NCBI RefSeq assembly: GCF_001591805.1
Contig: NZ_BCVP01000004.1
Span: 146,277-210,276, forward strand
Direction: 5' to 3'
Length of the DNA stretch: 64,000 nt
From: Neobacillus novalis NBRC 102450
Lineage (GTDB): Bacteria > Bacillota > Bacilli > Bacillales > Cytobacillaceae
Shown in pieces: positions 10,455-19,380 of the stretch (positions are counted from its first letter, which is position 1; every line of letters starts with the position of its first letter). The notes under the pieces are model-generated. The model was not told the origin of the DNA. It searched no databases and was given only the letters and a program-made list of their open reading frames with translations. A program made the translations under genes and the position numbers.

Positions 10455-11072
10455 ATGGCATTCAAAAAGAATGACAAATTCTCGGTATTGCTTAGTAATA
10501 TTTCCACTAACTTAAAAGAAAGTGTGAATTTCTTTACAGAATACAAATTAAAAAATATCAGTGATTTAAAAATTTTTTCTGAGAAAATGAAAGAGCTTGA
10601 GACAAAGGGTGACAGCTATGTTCATGAAGTAATAAAGGAATTAAACGATACCTTCATTACTCCGATTGAGCGTGAAGACATCTTACATTTAGCGATGAGC
10701 ATGGACGATGTTCTTGATGGTTTAGAAGCTTGTGCAGCCCTTTTCGAAATGTACTCGATTACCCAAGCAGACGAATTTATGTTGAAGTTTGTCGAGGCAA
10801 TCAATGGCAGTGTTCATGAAATTGACAAGGCCGTTGAATTACTATCAAACAAAAAGTTACTGAAAATCCGTGAACATGCGATTAAAATTAAAGATTACGA
10901 ATCAAAATGCGATAATGTCTTACGACAATCGATTAAACATTTATTTTTAATTGAAAAAGATCCAATCCGTATTATTCAATATAAGGAAATTTACGAAACT
11001 CTTGAAGATATTGCTGACTACTGCCAAACAGTCGCAAATACCCTTGAAACGATTATCATGAAAAATGCCTAA
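10455..11072 (+). CDS. DUF47 (PhoU-like) family protein, Pit accessory
   Basis: This 205-residue all-helical protein resembles PhoU (for example the segment TPIEREDILHLAMSMDDVLDG). DUF47 proteins are regularly encoded next to Pit phosphate transporters and are thought to modulate their activity. ATG at 10455 is chosen because the TGGAGG site lies just before it, while the upstream ATG overlaps that site. The pit gene starts 11 bp after the stop, so the two form one operon. Confidence 0.88.
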   Translation: MAFKKNDKFSVLLSNISTNLKESVNFFTEYKLKNISDLKIFSEKMKELETKGDSYVHEVIKELNDTFITPIEREDILHLAMSMDDVLDGLEACAALFEMYSITQADEFMLKFVEAINGSVHEIDKAVELLSNKKLLKIREHAIKIKDYESKCDNVLRQSIKHLFLIEKDPIRIIQYKEIYETLEDIADYCQTVANTLETIIMKNA

Positions 11073-11083
11073 GGAGCAAAAAA

Positions 11084-12100
11084 ATGAGCCTTATATTAAT
11101 ACTTACAATATTAGTTGTAATTTGTGCCCTTGCATTTGACTTTATTAATGGTTTCCATGATACAGCTAATGCAATCGCTACTTCAGTTTCAACCAAAGCA
11201 TTAAAACCACGCCACGCTATTTTATTAGCTTCAATCATGAATTTTGTTGGGGCAATGACATTTACTGGTGTTGCAAAAACCATCTCAAAGGATATCGTCG
11301 ACCCATTCAGTCTTTCTAGCGACGCTGCCAATACAGGTTCGATTGTTATTCTTGCCGCATTACTTGCGGCTGTTGCTTGGAACTTAATCACCTGGTATTT
11401 CGGAATTCCAAGTAGTTCCTCTCATGCTCTAATCGGTTCGATAGCTGGAGCGGCTATTGCAGCAAAAGGATTAAATGTACTTAACTACCAAGGGTTTATC
11501 AAAATTCTTGAAGCTCTTATTCTTTCACCTATTTTAGCATTTGTCGTTGGTTATATTATTTACAGTATTTTTAAAGTTGTTTTTAAAAATTTCAATTTAA
11601 CGAAAACGAATCGTAATTTTCGCTTTATTCAAATAGCAACGGCAGCCTTACAATCCTATTCGCACGGAACAAACGATGCCCAGAAATCAATGGGTATTAT
11701 TACCCTGGCCCTAATCGCTAATGAGTATCTTCCCAAAGATGCTGGTGTACCTTTTTGGGTTCAATTCTCCTGTGCTCTGGCGATGGGACTCGGAACCTCA
11801 ATTGGCGGCTGGAAGATTATTAAAACGGTTGGCGGAAAGATTATGAAAATACGCCCAATTAACGGAGTGGCAGCTGATATAACGGGGGCAGGAATTATTT
11901 TTGGCGCCAGCTTGATCCATCTGCCTGTTAGTACGACCCATGTTATTTCTTCTGGTATACTTGGGGTGGGCTCGGCACACCGCATTAAAGGTGTTAAATG
12001 GGATACTGCACAGCGGATGCTGATCACGTGGGTTATTACCCTTCCTATTTCTGCACTGTTGGCAGCACTCTGTTATTTTATTCTGAATTTAATTTTTTAA
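11084..12100 (+). CDS. pit: Inorganic phosphate transporter, Pit family
   Basis: This 338-residue low-affinity phosphate/cation symporter has about ten membrane segments. It contains two copies of the PiT signature: FDFINGFHDTANAIATSVST near the N-terminus and SYSHGTNDAQKSMGI in the second half, related by the family's internal duplication. The SSSHALIGSIAGA motif is also typical. It is translated after its DUF47 partner, with AAGGAGC in the 11-bp gap, and ends at a strong terminator. Confidence 0.94.
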   Translation: MSLILILTILVVICALAFDFINGFHDTANAIATSVSTKALKPRHAILLASIMNFVGAMTFTGVAKTISKDIVDPFSLSSDAANTGSIVILAALLAAVAWNLITWYFGIPSSSSHALIGSIAGAAIAAKGLNVLNYQGFIKILEALILSPILAFVVGYIIYSIFKVVFKNFNLTKTNRNFRFIQIATAALQSYSHGTNDAQKSMGIITLALIANEYLPKDAGVPFWVQFSCALAMGLGTSIGGWKIIKTVGGKIMKIRPINGVAADITGAGIIFGASLIHLPVSTTHVISSGILGVGSAHRIKGVKWDTAQRMLITWVITLPISALLAALCYFILNLIF

Positions 12101-12104
12101 TATG

Positions 12105-12138
12105 AAAGAGGAAGTAACAAAATTGTTACTTCCTCTTT
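12105..12138. terminator. Bidirectional terminator
   Basis: AAAGAGGAAGTAACAA pairs with TTGTTACTTCCTCTTT, between pit and convergent proC. Confidence 0.85.
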
Positions 12139-12151
12139 TCATTTTTGTATA

Positions 12152-12955
12152 TTATAGTAAGCTTTTTACTTTTTTTGTACAGCTCTCCATTGCGGTCATG
12201 ATGGCTCCGCGAAATTGATTTCTTTCGAGGGCTGCCACCGCTTCAATTGTTGCCCCGCCTGGAGTACAAACTTGATCTTTAAGTTCGCCAGGATGTATTC
12301 CCGTCTCGAGTACCATTTTCGCAGCTCCTAATACGGCCTGAGCTGCAAGCCGGTAAGCCTTTTCCCTTGGTATTCCCTGCCGCACTCCCCCATCTGCCAT
12401 CGCTTCAATTAATAGGTAAACATAGGCTGGTGAAGACCCGCTGATGGATGGCACCGCATCCATCAGTTTTTCTTCGACACGTTCTGTTTGGCCAAAGGAG
12501 GTAAACAAGTGCTCCACTTCCAAAAGCTCTTCTTCGCTAAGATAGTCATTAGCGCAAAGGGCAGTCATTCCTTCTCCAACTAAGGCAGGCGTGTTGGGCA
12601 TTGTCCGAACTGCTCTTACCTTTGTGCCAAATGCCCGCTCAATATCCATCAAGGATATCCCTGCCGCTATCGTGACAATGATTGCCTTTTGTTTTATTTC
12701 ACTTTGAATTTCTTCAATGACTAATTCATGAAGGTCTGGTTTCACTGCCAGAATAAGGATGTCGGCAACCCTGGCAACCTCCTGGTTATGCAGTGAGGTA
12801 ACAATATTATATTTGCGTTTTATTTTTTCGAGCGTTTTTTCTGTCATCGCACTTGCGATGATTTTCTCTTTAGGGATAACGTGTGATTTTACGATACCTT
12901 CTATCATAGCTTGTGCCATTTTTCCTGCTCCGATAAATCCAATTGTTTTGTTCAT
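12152..12955 (-). CDS. proC: Pyrroline-5-carboxylate reductase
   Basis: This 267-residue enzyme performs the last step of proline synthesis, NAD(P)H reduction of pyrroline-5-carboxylate. The Rossmann loop IGFIGAGKMAQA is at the N-terminus, and the P5CR signature is near residues 220-245 (KDQVCTPGGATIEAV). A GTG two codons upstream (12961) could also start; ATG is better spaced from AAGGTG. Bacilli carry several ProC paralogues, so this may not be the only one in the genome. Confidence 0.9.
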   Translation of the reverse strand: MNKTIGFIGAGKMAQAMIEGIVKSHVIPKEKIIASAMTEKTLEKIKRKYNIVTSLHNQEVARVADILILAVKPDLHELVIEEIQSEIKQKAIIVTIAAGISLMDIERAFGTKVRAVRTMPNTPALVGEGMTALCANDYLSEEELLEVEHLFTSFGQTERVEEKLMDAVPSISGSSPAYVYLLIEAMADGGVRQGIPREKAYRLAAQAVLGAAKMVLETGIHPGELKDQVCTPGGATIEAVAALERNQFRGAIMTAMESCTKKVKSLL

Positions 12956-12975
12956 ATTCACAACACCTTATCTTC

Positions 12976-13488
12976 CTACTTATACATTTTATTTTCCAAT
13001 ATGATGACATTTTCTGAGAAGGTGGTTCTCCCCACTTCTTTCGTATTATGAACTAAGCGATAAATATTATCACAGCATTGTTTAGCTCCTTTGACTAATA
13101 ACGGTACCCCGATAAAATCAATTTTCAAACCTCTTGAAAAAAATCCCCCCATTGACATTGTAAAGGGAACAGTCGGCGATGTATTAGAAAAGACAATCTT
13201 TTCATCAAATTTAAATTTTTCCTGTAATAATAAACTCATCTCTTTTAATGCTGGAATTACATATTTATTCCTTTTCCGTCCAATCGTATACACTGAGTGG
13301 CCATCCTCGTCAACTCCATGTAAAATTAGCTTTCCAAAATCTTCTTTCGTTAATTGATTGAAATATTTTACATTCAATATTTCTTCAGAACTAAGTTTCC
13401 GCTCTGATTGCGGTAATTGTTTCAAATGATATGCCGCTGCCAATGAGGTAGTGTGTGTCCCGCCATAATCATTATAAATATAAATCAT
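12976..13488 (-). CDS. DUF3189 family protein
   Basis: This 170-residue protein begins MIYIYNDYGGTHTTS, the recognisable start of the DUF3189 family of Firmicutes, whose function is unknown. The sequence suggests an alpha/beta fold and no membrane segment is obvious. It lies 20 bp upstream of proC on the same strand and may be co-transcribed with it. Confidence 0.65.
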   Translation of the reverse strand: MIYIYNDYGGTHTTSLAAAYHLKQLPQSERKLSSEEILNVKYFNQLTKEDFGKLILHGVDEDGHSVYTIGRKRNKYVIPALKEMSLLLQEKFKFDEKIVFSNTSPTVPFTMSMGGFFSRGLKIDFIGVPLLVKGAKQCCDNIYRLVHNTKEVGRTTFSENVIILENKMYK

Positions 13489-13564
13489 GGTATCATCCCT
13501 TTTGTATTATCTACGCATATTATGCGCTTTTATACAAGCTTCGATTCTTTAGAAGAAAAAGCGC

Positions 13565-13609
13565 AAAAAAAGAGAAGCTTAATCAAATGTTGATTAGCTT
13601 CTCTTTTCT
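13565..13609 (-). terminator. Terminator of the deoC-xapX transcript
   Basis: AGAGAAGCTTAATCAA pairs with TTGATTAGCTTCTCT, with A and T runs on either side. It lies just beyond the XapX stop. Confidence 0.85.
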
Positions 13610-13619
13610 TCAAGGGAAT

Positions 13620-13790
13620 TTAATGCTGAACTAACTTCAAAATCCAATCAAGGAGAACGCCGCCAAAATAAACGCCGAATACACCAACTACTGCTGAAAA
13701 TACTGGAGGTGCTGGCAATGGCAATTTTAAAAATTTAAACAACATCCCTACAACTAATCCAGCAATTAATGCCATTGTTACTTCTTTCAT
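13620..13790 (-). CDS. XapX domain small membrane protein
   Basis: This 56-residue protein has two hydrophobic segments and the conserved middle LKLPLPAPPVFSAVVGVFG of the XapX domain. The start at 13790 is chosen because TGAGGT lies upstream; the longer frame has no support. It follows deoC by 25 bp and shares its terminator, so it belongs to the deoxynucleoside operon. Function is unknown. Confidence 0.82.
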   Translation of the reverse strand: MKEVTMALIAGLVVGMLFKFLKLPLPAPPVFSAVVGVFGVYFGGVLLDWILKLVQH

Positions 13791-13815
13791 CAAGTTAACC
13801 TCACATTTATAAAAA

Positions 13816-14490
13816 TTAATAATTACTATTAGAAAGCTCACCTTTAGCTATTGAAACACCTGAACTTGCACCAATACGCGTTGCTCCTGCTTCCACCATT
13901 GCAAGTGCGTCCTCGCCGCTTCGGACACCACCCGATGCCTTCACACCAATTTCTGGGCCGACTGTTTGGCGCATTAGGCGAATATCTTCAACTGTTGCAC
14001 CGCCTGTTGAAAAGCCTGTAGAAGTCTTCACATAGTCTGCTCCTGCTTTTACCGAAAGCTCACATGCTCTTACTTTCTCTTCATTCGTTAATAGGCATGT
14101 TTCGATGATTACCTTTACTAGAGCTTTTCCTTTTGCCGCTTCCACTACGGCACGGATATCTCTTTCAACCAAATCATTCTCTTTATCCTTAAGTGCAGCA
14201 ATGTTAATTACCATATCGATTTCGTTTGCGCCATTTTCAATTGCATTTTTGGTTTCAAATGCTTTTGTTTCAGAAGTTGCAGCCCCTAGAGGAAAACCAA
14301 TTACGGTACACACCTTCACCTCAGGAGTGTCAGCCAGCATTTCCGCTGCAGTCCTTACCCAGGTAGGGTTTACACAAACAGAGGCAAAGGAATACTCTTT
14401 TGCTTCCTCGACTAATTTGACAATCTCTCCTCGAGTTGCATCAGCTTTTAATAATGTATGATCAATCATGTTAACAACATTTTGTGTCAT
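13816..14490 (-). CDS. deoC: Deoxyribose-phosphate aldolase
   Basis: This 224-residue class I aldolase splits deoxyribose-5-phosphate into glyceraldehyde-3-phosphate and acetaldehyde. The Schiff-base lysine is in [10 protein letters not shown] and the second active-site lysine in [25 protein letters not shown] is the usual start. ATG at 14490 is supported by GGGGAGG; the 37-residue upstream extension is not. It is led by a DeoR-type operator region and followed by XapX. Here the usual nupC and pdp partners are absent. Confidence 0.95.
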   Translation of the reverse strand: MTQNVVNMIDHTLLKADATRGEIVKLVEEAKEYSFASVCVNPTWVRTAAEMLADTPEVKVCTVIGFPLGAATSETKAFETKNAIENGANEIDMVINIAALKDKENDLVERDIRAVVEAAKGKALVKVIIETCLLTNEEKVRACELSVKAGADYVKTSTGFSTGGATVEDIRLMRQTVGPEIGVKASGGVRSGEDALAMVEAGATRIGASSGVSIAKGELSNSNY

Positions 14491-14575
14491 GTGAATATCC
14501 TCCCCAATTAATAAAGTATTTATATAAAAGTATCTAAGATATTTATCAACAAAGTAACTATAACAAAAAGATTGA

Positions 14576-14605
14576 ACATTTGTAAATACCTTTATGAACA
14601 AATGT
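14576..14605. promoter_or_regulatory. Candidate DeoR operator upstream of deoC
   Basis: ACATTTGT and ACAAATGT form an 8-bp perfect inverted repeat across 14 bases, each preceded by GA, about 90-115 bp before deoC. The same core recurs upstream of deoR at 15664. Confidence 0.5.
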
Positions 14606-14621
14606 AAAATATTTAATATTT

Positions 14622-14663
14622 AAAAAGACTAAAATAGCAGCGATATGCTATTTTAGTCCTTTT
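14622..14663 (-). terminator. Terminator of deoR
   Basis: A stem of GACTAAAATAGCA and TGCTATTTTAGTC with flanking A and T runs overlaps the deoR stop codon. Confidence 0.85.
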
Positions 14664-15597
14664 TATCAAGTAAAAATTGTGCTGTAAATTGGTCTGTAAT
14701 CAGCACATTTGCGTACTCACCCTTTAATGCGCCGTAAATTCCTTCAATTTTATTCGGTCCGCCAGCAACCAAGATTGAGTACTCCTTCTGCCGGAGGTTT
14801 TTTAAATTAACGCCAAGCGTTCGTTCATTTAAGCTTTCGTTACATATTTCCCCTTGTCGGTCAAAGAAACGCGAACAAATATCTCCTACCGCCTTTCCAT
14901 TAAGGGAGTCCAAATCAGTGTCCGTAAAATAACCTAATTGAAATAATAATGAGTCCGTTTTAATAGAACCAATCGTAAACAAAGCGATATTAGCCTGGAC
15001 ACCCAGCTCTAATATCTTTCGAATATGGCGGTCAGCCTCCATTGCTTGTTTCACGACAACATGATCAACAATTGCTGGCAAAGGCAGATTGTGCGGTGTT
15101 GTATTATAGGCTTTCCCGAAAAGGTACAAGATTTCAGATGCGTGCGTGTTCGTTTCCGCATGGCTTACACCGCCTTTTAATTGAACAACATGGACGTTTT
15201 TTACGTATTTCTGCTTTAGTTCGATAGCGATATGATAAAGCGTCGTTCCCCATGTCACACCAATAATGTCGTTATCCTTAACTATTTCATCAAGATACAA
15301 GGCCGCCTTTTCTCCAAGGTAATTTTTGATAATATGGTTTTCAAATTGCGGGATGGAGGCTACTACGGCCTTTTTTAAATTGAACTTTTTTTCTAACTGT
15401 AACGCCAAATTTTCAACGTCCTCTGAAGGGTCCATTATGCTAATTTGGACAATGCCCTCACTTTTCGCCTGCTGTAATAATCGGGATACAGTTGGCCGTG
15501 AAACCCCCAGAAGCTTAGCAATATCGTTTTGGTTATAATCTAATAAATAATATAATTTAGCCGCTTCAATCACCTTAGTTAGCTTTTCTCGATCCAC
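14653..15597 (-). CDS. deoR: Deoxyribonucleoside regulator DeoR (SorC family)
   Basis: This protein of about 314 residues has an N-terminal HTH (YNQNDIAKLLGVSRPTVSRLLQQA) and a SorC-type sugar-binding effector domain (GVTWGTTLYHIA; VAGGPNKIEGIYGALKG). It closely follows B. subtilis DeoR, which represses deoC-nupC-pdp until deoxyribose-5-phosphate binds. The preferred start is GTG at 15597 (VDREKL) because AAGGTGAT precedes it; GTG and ATG 6-9 bases upstream fall within that site. The gene lies directly upstream of deoC, and related operators before both genes suggest autoregulation. Confidence 0.9.
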   Translation of the reverse strand: MDREKLTKVIEAAKLYYLLDYNQNDIAKLLGVSRPTVSRLLQQAKSEGIVQISIMDPSEDVENLALQLEKKFNLKKAVVASIPQFENHIIKNYLGEKAALYLDEIVKDNDIIGVTWGTTLYHIAIELKQKYVKNVHVVQLKGGVSHAETNTHASEILYLFGKAYNTTPHNLPLPAIVDHVVVKQAMEADRHIRKILELGVQANIALFTIGSIKTDSLLFQLGYFTDTDLDSLNGKAVGDICSRFFDRQGEICNESLNERTLGVNLKNLRQKEYSILVAGGPNKIEGIYGALKGEYANVLITDQFTAQFLLDKKD

Positions 15598-15663
15598 AAA
15601 CATCACCTTACATCTAAAATATTTACCTTATTGTAACAAAGAATCCGTGCAGTCCATAATTTC

Positions 15664-15677
15664 TTTACATTTGTAAA
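15664..15677. promoter_or_regulatory. Candidate DeoR operator upstream of deoR
   Basis: TTTACA-TT-TGTAAA is a near-perfect palindrome about 70 bp upstream of deoR. It shares ACATTTGTAAA with the deoC site, and a further TTGAACATTT half-site follows at 15684. Confidence 0.45.
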
Positions 15678-15878
15678 ATCAACTTTGAACATTTTTGTCG
15701 ATTCCATTAGTTTAACCAAAGGTGAATTTTCATCCCGCATTAGGGGGAAAATTGACAGAACATGCGTGGGTTCCCTTAGATAAATTAGAAATAGTCACGA
15801 AATAGTCATCCGAATGTTTGGATTTTTTCTGTATACTAGAAACAGGAAATAGATTCCTATGAAGAAGGAGGTGAGAAT

Positions 15879-18053
15879 ATGCAGAAATTAGCGGGATTCA
15901 TTTACCGAAATCGTAAATGGGTGTTAATGGTTTGGATTTTTGTCATTATTTTGTTTGGATTTTTCGCATTACAATTACCCTCAGTTTTAAGCGGTAATGG
16001 CTTTGAGTATAAAGGAGAATATAATGAAACAAGGAAAATACTTGAAAAAGACTTTGGACAAGCCAAATCATCGATTATCCTTGTTTTCGAAAAGGATAAA
16101 GCTGTTAGTGACAAGAATTTCAACCAATTTATTGATAGCACCTTTGAAAAATTAACAGATTTTGATGGGGCAGAAAAGATTATTTCCCCTTTCGAACGAG
16201 ATGGAATGATCAAAGATCAATATGCATATGGAATTCTTACTTTTAACAAAAACGCAGAAAGCCTAGGGAAGGAAATTGCCGAATTAAAGGATTTGCTAAA
16301 AAACAAGCAGGGCTTAAAGGTTACTATGACAGGGGAGCCAATTATTGTTCAAGACCTAAATGCAGCAAGCCAAGAAGATTTAGCAAAGGCGGAAATGATT
16401 GGGCTGCCAATTGCCCTAGTGGTTCTTATCCTTGCATTTGGAAGTCTTGTCGCCGCCTCGCTGCCGTTAGTAATCGGGATCATTTCAATCCTCATCACCA
16501 TGGGAACTGTATACTTTTTTAGTTATGGCGCTGATTTATCCATCTTTATCTTAAATATTGTTCCGATGATTGGACTTGCCTTAAGCATTGATTTTGCCTT
16601 GTTATTTATTAATCGCTATAAAGAAGAATTACAAAGCAAATCGATTCAGGAAGCGATTGAAATAACGATTGCTACAGCCGGCCGCTCGATAATTTTTTCC
16701 GGTCTTTGTGTTTTTATCGGCTTATCAGGTCTTTGGTTTATTCAAATTGATATTTTTCAAAATGTTGCCCTTAGCGGCATGACAGTTGTGCTTATTTCTG
16801 CTTTATGTGCGTTAACCTTTCTCCCTGCCTTGCTAGCCATATTAGGGAAAAACATCAATAAATTAAGTGTTCTCCTAGTAGCACTCGGGAAAACAAGCAT
16901 TTGGCACAAGTTTGCTAAGTTTGTGATGCGGCGCCCTGTTCTGATGGCAGCAGCGGCTTTGGCTGTTCTGTTGATTGGACTCTTGCCAGTTAAGCAAATG
17001 ACGTTATCGATACCCGGCACAGATTCACTTCCACCGAAATATCCATCTAGATTAGCAATAGAAACCTACAAAGAACATTTTATCGCGAAAGATAAACGCG
17101 ATGAGAAAAAGGTAACGATTGTCCTTGAAACCAATGGAAATGTCTTAGAGAAGAACAATCTTAAAAAGGTAACTAAGGTCGTCAATGAACTAGAAATAGA
17201 TCAGCTTGTTTCTTCGGTTGACTCTCCTTTTTCTGCAACGGGAGCTAAGGATGGCGTACAACTCTTACAACTGCTTACCAATGGGGATAAAGCTAAATTA
17301 GCTCCAGTGACCGACCACTTTATCAGAGATAATAAAATGCTTTTGGAAGTGTATTTAAAAACCGGAGAACATTCCACAAAGGCAAGACAATGGGTAAACA
17401 CATGGTCTAATAAAGAGTTAGGACTAAAGGCATCATTTGGCGGACGAATTAAGTTTGAGCAGGAAATCTTTACGGAAATTGTTAAGAAGGCTCCCAATGG
17501 ATTACTACTGATCGTTATTTCAACACTCATTATTCTTATGGCTGCCTTCCGTTCGGTGCTCATTCCGGTGAAGGCAATTTTGATGAATATATTAAGCTTA
17601 GGATGTACGTTTGGAATTGTTGTTTGGGTTTTCCAGGAAGGGCATTTTGGAATGACTCCTGTTACTATTGGTTTAATCTTGCCGGTGTTTGTTTTTTCAC
17701 TGGTGTTCGGACTTTCAATGGATTATGAGGTCTTTCTTATTTCCAGAATTCAAGAGTTTTACTTAAAAACAGGTGATAACAGCGCAGCAACAATATCTGG
17801 GTTAACCTATACGAGTAAAATAATTACCTCCGCAGCTGCCATCATGATTGTTGTTACCGGTGACTTTGCCTTCACAGGCGTGATGCCGATTAAACAATTA
17901 GGTGTCGGAATTGCGACAGCGATTTTTATTGATGCCACAATCGTACGGATGATACTCGTTCCTGCCCTGATGAAGCTGCTTGGCGACTGGAACTGGTGGT
18001 TCTTTGGCTACAAAAATAAAAAACTTTTCAAGACACGAAAAAAGCCAGCCTGA
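15879..18053 (+). CDS. MMPL/RND family transporter
   Basis: This 724-residue RND-superfamily exporter has the duplicated MMPL layout: one N-terminal membrane helix, a large extracytoplasmic loop, a helix bundle (about residues 175-325), a second helix and loop, and a second bundle (about 545-700). The motif MIGLALSIDFALLFINRYKEEL in the first half and FGLSMDYEVFLISRIQEF in the second carry the conserved Asp residues expected for proton coupling. Relatives export lipids or hydrophobic drugs; the substrate here is unknown. ATG follows AAGGAGGTGA. Confidence 0.88.
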   Translation: MQKLAGFIYRNRKWVLMVWIFVIILFGFFALQLPSVLSGNGFEYKGEYNETRKILEKDFGQAKSSIILVFEKDKAVSDKNFNQFIDSTFEKLTDFDGAEKIISPFERDGMIKDQYAYGILTFNKNAESLGKEIAELKDLLKNKQGLKVTMTGEPIIVQDLNAASQEDLAKAEMIGLPIALVVLILAFGSLVAASLPLVIGIISILITMGTVYFFSYGADLSIFILNIVPMIGLALSIDFALLFINRYKEELQSKSIQEAIEITIATAGRSIIFSGLCVFIGLSGLWFIQIDIFQNVALSGMTVVLISALCALTFLPALLAILGKNINKLSVLLVALGKTSIWHKFAKFVMRRPVLMAAAALAVLLIGLLPVKQMTLSIPGTDSLPPKYPSRLAIETYKEHFIAKDKRDEKKVTIVLETNGNVLEKNNLKKVTKVVNELEIDQLVSSVDSPFSATGAKDGVQLLQLLTNGDKAKLAPVTDHFIRDNKMLLEVYLKTGEHSTKARQWVNTWSNKELGLKASFGGRIKFEQEIFTEIVKKAPNGLLLIVISTLIILMAAFRSVLIPVKAILMNILSLGCTFGIVVWVFQEGHFGMTPVTIGLILPVFVFSLVFGLSMDYEVFLISRIQEFYLKTGDNSAATISGLTYTSKIITSAAAIMIVVTGDFAFTGVMPIKQLGVGIATAIFIDATIVRMILVPALMKLLGDWNWWFFGYKNKKLFKTRKKPA

Positions 18054-18076
18054 TTTACCGGGCTGACTTTTCTTAT
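18036..18076. terminator. Terminator overlapping the MMPL stop
   Basis: A GCCAGCC/GGGCTGAC-type stem with A-run and T-run flanks lies between the MMPL gene and the convergent oxidoreductase operon. Confidence 0.75.
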
Positions 18077-18631
18077 TTAGGATATTTCTACAGCGACAAG
18101 CGAGGCACCCTTTTTCAATGCCTGTTTGTTCACCTCAATTAAATGATGCTTATTAGTTGAAAGAACTTTCTTTAACGATTCAACAATGGAATCAGTTGAA
18201 ACTAGTTTTGTCAATTCCAAAAAGGCACCTAATAAAATCATATTGGCTACCCGGGAATTTCCTAAATCATTGGCTATATCTGTTGCCGTTATTTCAAGCA
18301 CCTTAATATCCTTACGCTCCGAAGCTCTAACCACGAGGGAAGAATTAATAATCAACAATCCTTCCTGTCGGACACGCGGCTCGAACTTGTCAAACGAAGG
18401 GTTATTTAAAACGATGGCCGTTGATGGTCGGGTTACAAGCGGTGATCCTACTGGTTCGTCACTTACTACAACCGCACAATTCGCTGTTCCACCCCGTTGT
18501 TCGGGCCCGTATGAAGGCAGCCACGAAACACCTTTTCCCTCAATCATTCCTGCATAGGCAATGAGCTGTCCCATCGACATAACTCCCTGCCCGCCAAATC
18601 CGGCAATGATAATCTCTTCAAGCATGTTCAT
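18077..18631 (-). CDS. 2-oxoacid:ferredoxin oxidoreductase, gamma subunit
   Basis: This 184-residue catalytic-gamma domain protein begins EEIIIAGFGGQGVMSMGQ, the family signature. With the alpha and beta subunits it forms a CoA-dependent 2-oxoacid:ferredoxin oxidoreductase, probably for branched-chain 2-oxoacids given the VorB-like alpha subunit. Its ATG overlaps the beta-subunit stop by 4 bp, so the two are translationally coupled. It is the last gene of the five-gene operon. Confidence 0.9.
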   Translation of the reverse strand: MNMLEEIIIAGFGGQGVMSMGQLIAYAGMIEGKGVSWLPSYGPEQRGGTANCAVVVSDEPVGSPLVTRPSTAIVLNNPSFDKFEPRVRQEGLLIINSSLVVRASERKDIKVLEITATDIANDLGNSRVANMILLGAFLELTKLVSTDSIVESLKKVLSTNKHHLIEVNKQALKKGASLVAVEIS

Positions 18632-19380
18632 TTCACTCCCTCTTTGTTCTTATAAACACCAAGAGGATAGACGGGAACCATCTGATCTTTCACCCACTCA
18701 AGCGATTCAGCCGGATCAAGTCCCCAGTTTGTCGGGCAGGTCGATAATACCTCGACCATTGAAAAACCTAAGCCCTTTTTCTGCGTTTCAAATGCTTTCC
18801 AGATCGCCTTCTTTGTCTTCTGAATATGTGGAACATCATGGGTGGAAACCCGTTCAATATAGGCAGCCCCATCCAGCGTCGACATCATTTCGCACACTTT
18901 AATTGGTGACCCTTGGATGCTAATATCTCGGCCAAATGGGGTTGTTGCCGTTTTTTGACCAATTAATGTGGTCGGTGCCATTTGCCCGCCAGTCATTCCA
19001 TAAATTGCATTATTAACGAAAATAACCGTAATATTCTCGCCTCTTGCGGCAGCATGAATCACTTCACTAATTCCTATCGAGGCAAGATCGCCATCACCTT
19101 GATACGTAAAGACCATTCGATTTGGCAGTACCCGCTTCACCCCTGTTGCCACAGCAGGTGCCCGGCCGTGAGCAGCCTGCGTCATGTCACAGTTAAAATA
19201 TTCATACGATAACACCGAACAGCCCACAGAGGCAACACCGACAGTATCTTCTAAAATATCCATTTCTTCTAACACTTCACCAACAAGACGGTGAATTACT
19301 CCATGTGTACAGCCGGGGCAGTAATGTGTTGGCTTATCCGTCAGTCCATTCGTTTTTTTAAAAACCGTTTTCATAGTCAT
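18628..19380 (-). CDS. 2-oxoacid:ferredoxin oxidoreductase, TPP-binding beta subunit
   Basis: This 250-residue subunit binds thiamine diphosphate through GDGDLASIGISEVIHAAARG and the NNAIYGMTGGQ segment near residues 125-135. CPGCTHG at residues 19-25 is the conserved N-terminal cysteine motif of this subunit. It decarboxylates the 2-oxoacid and passes electrons to ferredoxin. The start overlaps the alpha-subunit stop by 4 bp. Confidence 0.92.
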   Translation of the reverse strand: MTMKTVFKKTNGLTDKPTHYCPGCTHGVIHRLVGEVLEEMDILEDTVGVASVGCSVLSYEYFNCDMTQAAHGRAPAVATGVKRVLPNRMVFTYQGDGDLASIGISEVIHAAARGENITVIFVNNAIYGMTGGQMAPTTLIGQKTATTPFGRDISIQGSPIKVCEMMSTLDGAAYIERVSTHDVPHIQKTKKAIWKAFETQKKGLGFSMVEVLSTCPTNWGLDPAESLEWVKDQMVPVYPLGVYKNKEGVK

